Origin: Ichthyophonus hoferi
Lineage: Eukaryota > Opisthokonta > Ichthyosporea > Ichthyophonida > Ichthyophonidae
Direction of reading: 5' to 3'
Assembly (NCBI GenBank): GCA_002751075.1
Contig: NAOQ01000031.1
Location: 1 to 12,856, forward strand
DNA length: 12,856 bases
Under the pieces are notes generated by a model that had not been told where the DNA came from, ran no database searches, and saw only the letters and a program-made list of their open reading frames with translations. This document shows, piece after piece, positions 7,961-12,856 of the stretch. Position numbers and translations under genes: made by a program. The first letter of the stretch is position 1, and the number at the start of each line of letters is the position of its first letter.

Positions 7961-8314
7961 GACTAATTATCATATAAATAACTTGTAGCGCGGCTATTGT
8001 TTCACTGTGGTTTTACAACTGCTCTATCCCGAAGCATGATAAAATAAAATGTATGAGAGATGGCTATAGGTAGATGACTATAAGGTAGCATGTCATAGCT
8101 AACATGCTATACATATATGTGTCAATAGAGTTTATAGTATATAGACGATGGTGACTGCTAGCAAATACGGTGTAGTATTTAGTATTATATGTTATAGTAT
8201 AGTATTATATGTTAGAGTATAGTATATGTTAGAGTATGTTATAGTATAATGTACGGAAAATATTAAAGATGATAAGATAATAATGTAATGATCTAGTACA
8301 GTAGTACAATATTT
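7961..8314. promoter_or_regulatory. Upstream region of the hydrolase gene, promoter not defined
   Basis: On the minus strand a TATA-like TTATTTATATG lies only 10-21 nt before the ATG, too close to be a TATA box unless the leader is extremely short. A GC-rich core GCCGCGCTAC follows at about 7985-7994. Further out, 8165-8250 is a scrambled AGTATA/GTTAGAGTAT repeat. No transcription start can be assigned. Confidence 0.3.
8165..8252. repeat. Scrambled TATAGTATAGTATTA-type repeat
   Basis: Variants of GTTATAGTATAGTATTATAT and GTTAGAGTATAGTATAT follow one another without a fixed period. It is an eroded simple repeat about 200-300 bp upstream of the hydrolase start codon. Confidence 0.6.
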
Positions 8315-8761
8315 ATGATAGGTCGTCCTGAAGAGCTCATAAGAAGTGCGCATTTATTTATATTTATTGCCCTTTATGGTAGATTGTTTTGCTTTGTATC
8401 ACTCTACAAACTATCATCTCATTGGTGTAATATGTTTACATTATTCCTGCACCATTCCAATTCAAGCATGATTAAGAGCATCGTCCAATCGGTAATGGGA
8501 AGGAATATGGTATGCGAAAGTTTGAGATCGGAATTACAAGCAATCACGTGTTCTCAAAGCGAATGAGCATGTCATTTTAAGTAGATTGACAGATTAGATT
8601 ATCAATAAAATATAGGCTAGATTGGGGTGATAGATAGTACAATAGGACAACAATGCCCACCAATGATTTTACACCATTGCCATTATTAAACTACGCCTAA
8701 TCATCGGAAGATTTTAAAAAGACATTCTCATTTCACCTCAATGTATAGCAAGATCAATAAA
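8315..8761. other. Intergenic; one unsupported 83-codon ORF
   Basis: A plus-strand ORF (8315-8566, starting MIGRPEELIRSAHLF) is somewhat longer than its neighbours, but has no domain, no homologue I recognise and an ordinary composition for this DNA. It would be divergent from the hydrolase gene. I do not call it a gene. Confidence 0.4.
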
Positions 8762-8809
8762 GCCTAAAGCGGCAAAAGTCTAAAGTGGTAAATGCCTAAA
8801 GTGGTAAAA
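8762..8809. repeat. 16-bp tandem repeat x3
   Basis: GCCTAAAGCGGCAAAA, GTCTAAAGTGGTAAAT and GCCTAAAGTGGTAAAA lie head to tail. They differ at a few positions only. Three spaced copies of TAAAGTGGTAAA could be binding sites, but nothing else indicates this. Confidence 0.85.
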
Positions 8810-9053
8810 ACCTATTGGATTTTTAAAACTAACGTGCATGCTATAAATTTTTAAAAGGTTAAATGCAATCAGCGATTGGTATTAACGACATGGTAGCCAT
8901 TTCATTTTTGATTGGAAGGTGCCTTGATAAACAATAATACCCCATTAACGCAGTTATTTTCCTTCTAGAGCAAGGATCTACATACATTATACTGTTATGA
9001 TAATATATAGGAGAGTGTGCAATATAGTATGTAAGGCAATATTTAAGATAACA

Positions 9054-9077
9054 TGCATATATATATATATATAATAA
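9054..9077. repeat. (AT)n microsatellite
   Basis: A near-perfect AT dinucleotide run of about 20 bases lies in otherwise featureless intergenic DNA. Confidence 0.8.
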
Positions 9078-9716
9078 AAATGCATTAAGTGAATTTAAAT
9101 TAACCAGGCGTATATATCATACCAATTAACGTAATAAAAGTCCATAGCGATAGCATACTATATAGATTATATTTTATTTATAGCCAAATATGATAGAGGT
9201 AGAGGAGCTCTTGTATTCGTCAGCTAAATTTACTTAGCTGCGTAACTAATTATAAATCACCAATTAAAAACTGTCACATGAACCATTTCCCCTTCACTGC
9301 CCTACTTTGAAATATAAACAAATATTTTTGCCAGTCAGATAATCATATTTAGTTGGTCTACTTCATATGGGACCAAAAAGCTTAATTGTAAGCAATAATA
9401 TATATTTCTTAATACCATTTCTATATATAGGAGTGTAAAGCATAAAATTAAACTTTCCGCCAACGAAGAATCCATAAACACTCAAACAACAACAATAACA
9501 AGAAGAATATATTTTCTTTATAAAGGCAATAAATATACATACAATAATAAGAATTATTATGTACCTTATACGCTAGGGTCAAATAATACAAATACTTCAA
9601 TGCGTGAGGCCAGCGTGCGACCCTTTATAACCGCGATGAAAGCCCTTCTTGTTTATATAGAGTTGTGTTTGTTTAGTAAAATTGGGACAGGGTCACAGAA
9701 AAAATTGGTAGCTAAC

Positions 9717-9737
9717 TCGAGCGAAAGCTGGGCTCGA
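9717..9737. other. Short inverted repeat (6-bp stem, 9-nt loop)
   Basis: TCGAGC and GCTCGA flank GAAAGCTGG. CGAAAG recurs on both sides of the stem and is followed by a GTGAAAAAC tail, so a binding-site cluster is as likely as a hairpin. It is short enough to be chance. Confidence 0.35.
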
Positions 9738-9757
9738 AAGTGAAAAACAAATTAAAA

Positions 9758-9761
<4 letters not shown>

Positions 9762-9792
<31 letters not shown>
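9762..9792. repeat. (TA)n microsatellite
   Basis: A TA dinucleotide run of roughly 28 bases lies just downstream of the small GC-richer island near 9600-9740. Confidence 0.85.
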
Positions 9793-9794
<2 letters not shown>

Positions 9795-9963
9795 AGTTTT
9801 TTACTATCTAACGGCTCTTTAAATCTATGCTCCAAACTAATAAAAATGAAATGTTATTTATTACACCGTTAACTTAGAATAAATATATGTGCAGTGATGA
9901 TAAATATATTGAAAATTCTTTTTATGTGCACCAACCCCAAAATAATGCGGAGGAAATGAATTG

Positions 9964-10025
9964 TGCACGCGTGCATGACTTCAACGAGCGGTTAAATGGG
10001 GTGGCTTTGGGACCGCCTTACCCCA
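9964..10025. other. 12-bp palindrome followed by a GC-rich hairpin
   Basis: TGCACGCGTGCA (9964-9975) is a perfect palindrome with an ACGCGT core. Twenty-one bases later TGGGGTGGC (9997-10005) can pair with GCC-TT-ACCCCA (10015-10025) through a 2-nt bulge. The pair stands out in AT-rich surroundings. Confidence 0.5.
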
Positions 10026-12856
10026 CCATATAGTATGACCATTGACTGTGCATTATATTATATATCTGGGCACTGGTATACCGTATCTTTCAAATATTTA
10101 ATTATACATGGTAATGGAATGAGTGTCATTTGCACGTGTTCCTCTTGTTCATTCCTGGATAGATGTTATTTTCGCATAGTAGAAAGTTAGTGTAACTCAG
10201 ATTACCATGTTAGATTATATATATTGGAGTGTCAGGCTTGCCTTGAATAATAACCTAATGGGGTAAAAATCATAAAATAGCAAATAATTGATATATTTTT
10301 GTTGTCCAACCTTGACAAAGAAAAAATAAAGCGATGAGTACAGTACACCTTAAACTACTCTATATCATCAGTTGTTGGGCCATACTAATGCACACTTCGT
10401 AGAGGGGCGGCAGGCCGGGATATAGGCTATAGGATTTGGCGGGCTAAAAATGGGCAAGCCAATGGGTATATGTAGCGCAACACAATCATTTGCCCGTTAT
10501 TGTTGGATGGAAGAAAGGGTGTGAGAGAAAGGCATGTGAAAATGATATGTAGTCTAGGCGGCAAGGGGTAATAAATAAAATTAAAATTGCAATGTACAGT
10601 ATACAGTGCAGTACCGTGTATTGCGCATCTACATCTCACAGTATATAATGACATACCGACCATAGTAGGCCATGCGCGCCCTTAGCTGATTAGGTACGAT
10701 ATATCTCTACGTTAAGCCTATTGATTTGCACCTTCTTTATCATCTTAAGCAAAGATTGGTTGCACTACCACATTGTTCAATTACCCAATTATATTGTTGA
10801 TGTCAAAGTAGGGTAAATCTCTTCTTTTATTAATTTTCACTCATCGATGGTAATTATTTGTTTTATCCAATTATCGCTAGATAGATACGTATATTAATTA
10901 GGAAATTCACTAATCACTTTGAATAGATAGTATTTGATTACGCCTTTAAAATGTTATTTGAATGTATATATGCTTTTTTAACACGTGATATATTTCATGA
11001 AATGTTTGATTTTCTGAAAAATAATTGACCTGCTTGCAGAATTCAAAGTGCCAAGTTTTCTAATCCGGTAGTCAGCTGAGCCACAAATTTTTTCCATTCC
11101 CAAATTGTGCAAAGGAGTCTAATTAACATTAACTGTTTGCTTAAAAACAAGATATTCTACTAAGAAGTAAAATTCGTCAGTACCATAATTATGTTTCTGT
11201 CTTGCTAGTACTGTTTGCAATTTTGTTAACGTACATCCCAAATTAGAATGGCATATTTCGCAGGATTTCTCCAATTACTGTAAGCCTTTGAATAAATTGG
11301 CGCCATTTTTGCAGGTGCATGTTCGACATGCGAACGAAATCGGGATATTTGGCATGTTAAGGCCTGTACGTAAAGTTTTAGATCAAGAAATACATAGCAA
11401 TTTAAAGTGAAAGCGTAGTTCTTTTTTGAGTTGGGACCAAGTCTTATAGTTGTTCTATGCATTTAGTCACTCAATAGAACGTACTGAGAGTTGTTGAATG
11501 CATCAGTTGTGAAATCGATATAATCATTTTCAAAAAATTGTACTTCATTTAGTATCCCCCACCCTATTAAGATGTCATTAATAACTTGAATGGGTTATCA
11601 AACTGATTAATGTAGTTCTCATATATTAATATTAATATGTATGACAACAAGTGAACTTTATTATGAAAGCGAGACCAATTCAATTTGCAATTTGCGTAAC
11701 TAAAACAGAAAAAAACTTATTTAGAGACCCTAATGGTAATCTAGTATATTATACACCTGGACACTGTACTGTAAAATACAAAATGTATTAAGATCATTTC
11801 ACATCGTTTATGCAATCCAAAACGAAACAAGAATTGATAAATTAATCTATTGGCTGAGAAATATTAATTTAAAGTATCGCATTTAAAATTTTCTCATTGA
11901 CGCAATCAGACAGCGCGGATCCAGCAGTACATTATGGACTTGTATGTCCTATGCGGACAAAGTAACTACAATACAGCTATACTCTATAGTTTCGCAGATA
12001 TAGCATTTCAACTCAAACGTGTTTGTCCATACACAATGATAGTTGTTGGCATACCTGGGTGACCAAGGATGCCATCGATTTGTTATAACAGACCACGGAT
12101 ACAGTTTTCAGTTGAACTAATCATTTTTATATTTTTTCTCTTTATTGGAGTGTTGTAGGTAAACACATCATTTTTTTAAATTTGGAAAAAAAATCAGAAC
12201 ATAGAATTTACCTATTGTCAATCGTTCTTGTTTTATCTTTGCTGTTTATCAGAGGAACAATCATTAGCATTAGTTCTAACCCGTACTGTTTTGTTTTTGT
12301 TAGAATCAGGAACTCTTGTTTTTTAATACATTAAAAAACTTATGGGAAATACTACTTCTTGCCTGCAATAACACACAATGATGGAGGAATCTTAGATGGT
12401 AGCTTACTGGATAAATTTCGCACTCCCAGTTGCTCAATACAACTTAGTTTGGGATGTTCTAGGTTCTATTTACAAAATAAAGGGCTATGCATATAATCAA
12501 GCTTGTCTGACATGGAAAACGTCATGGTGAAGCTTTATTTGACGGTACAGATTAAACTTCACAGCAGATAGATTTCACCTAGGAATAAAGTTCTAAATAA
12601 TAGTAATTTTCAAGTTTTGCTTGTATATAGTGATTGGTATGGCGGTTGGGTCACATTCATTCTAAAAGATACATAACATTGTTGTTACAGGATTGCTAGC
12701 TATAGATGAATAAGTAGATATGATCAAAACCTAGATTCTGATATAGATCGACTTGTTTTGTAATAGTAACCAGTACATCAACAAGGAAATGAATTAACAC
12801 AATATCCAAATAAGGACATAATAATATCTAATATACTTTTACATTCCTAATGGGTC
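10026..12856. other. AT-rich intergenic region, no gene recognised
   Basis: I read both strands and found no conserved motif, splice-consistent exon chain, RNA gene or element end. ORFs here are 60-80 codons and look like chance (9996-10190 plus; 10427-10663 and 11226-11462 minus). A short gene or lineage-specific noncoding RNA could be missed without expression data. Confidence 0.45.

Noticed and set aside
11226-11462. 78-residue minus-strand ORF as a gene
   Set aside because: It has no recognisable motif, no supporting splice partners, and a length expected by chance.
7961-12856. Mobile element or virus-derived remnant in the right flank
   Set aside because: I saw no terminal repeats, target-site duplications, polymerase, integrase or transposase motifs; AT-richness alone is not evidence.

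Overview
This is an AT-rich, intron-rich nuclear window from a eukaryote. No bacterial-style operon, ribosome binding site, rRNA, tRNA, CRISPR array or intact mobile element is visible. The lineage cannot be fixed from the sequence. GT-AG introns, many short exons, micro- and minisatellites and a degenerate TTTAGGG/TATAGGG block suggest an alga, protist, fungus or simple animal. I would not go further.

The main content is one gene on the minus strand, from an ATG at 7960 to a TAA at 1836. It is invisible as a single ORF. Joining 13 exons by hand at GT-AG sites keeps one frame throughout and gives 1449 nt, a 482-residue protein. The protein has two N-terminal membrane segments, then an alpha/beta-hydrolase domain with an HGIGVG oxyanion loop, a GHSYG nucleophile elbow, a late Asp and a C-terminal His. 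From memory it resembles uncharacterised membrane-anchored hydrolases of fungi and algae. I assign no gene symbol and no substrate.

The introns hold most of the unusual structure. Intron 2 (1183 nt) carries about ten copies of a 61-bp minisatellite that runs into the end of exon 2, so the real 5' splice site lies inside the outermost unit and look-alike donors recur along the intron. Intron 5 holds a 40-bp minisatellite set in TCTAA-type repeats, intron 3 a degenerate repeat and intron 12 an AT microsatellite. Several acceptors have CCAAT or CAAT just before the AG, and ATTGG/CCAAT is frequent across the window.

Left flank (1-1835): telomere-like degenerate repeats, AT-rich DNA, one short coding-like stretch near 900-1020 that reads on either strand, a 118-bp GA-only tract, and the gene's presumed 3' flank. 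Right flank (7961-12856): about 4.9 kb of AT-rich DNA with only short unsupported ORFs, AT microsatellites, a triple 16-bp repeat and a few palindromes. I recognise no gene there. The window shows one gene with odd introns, not a multi-gene system.
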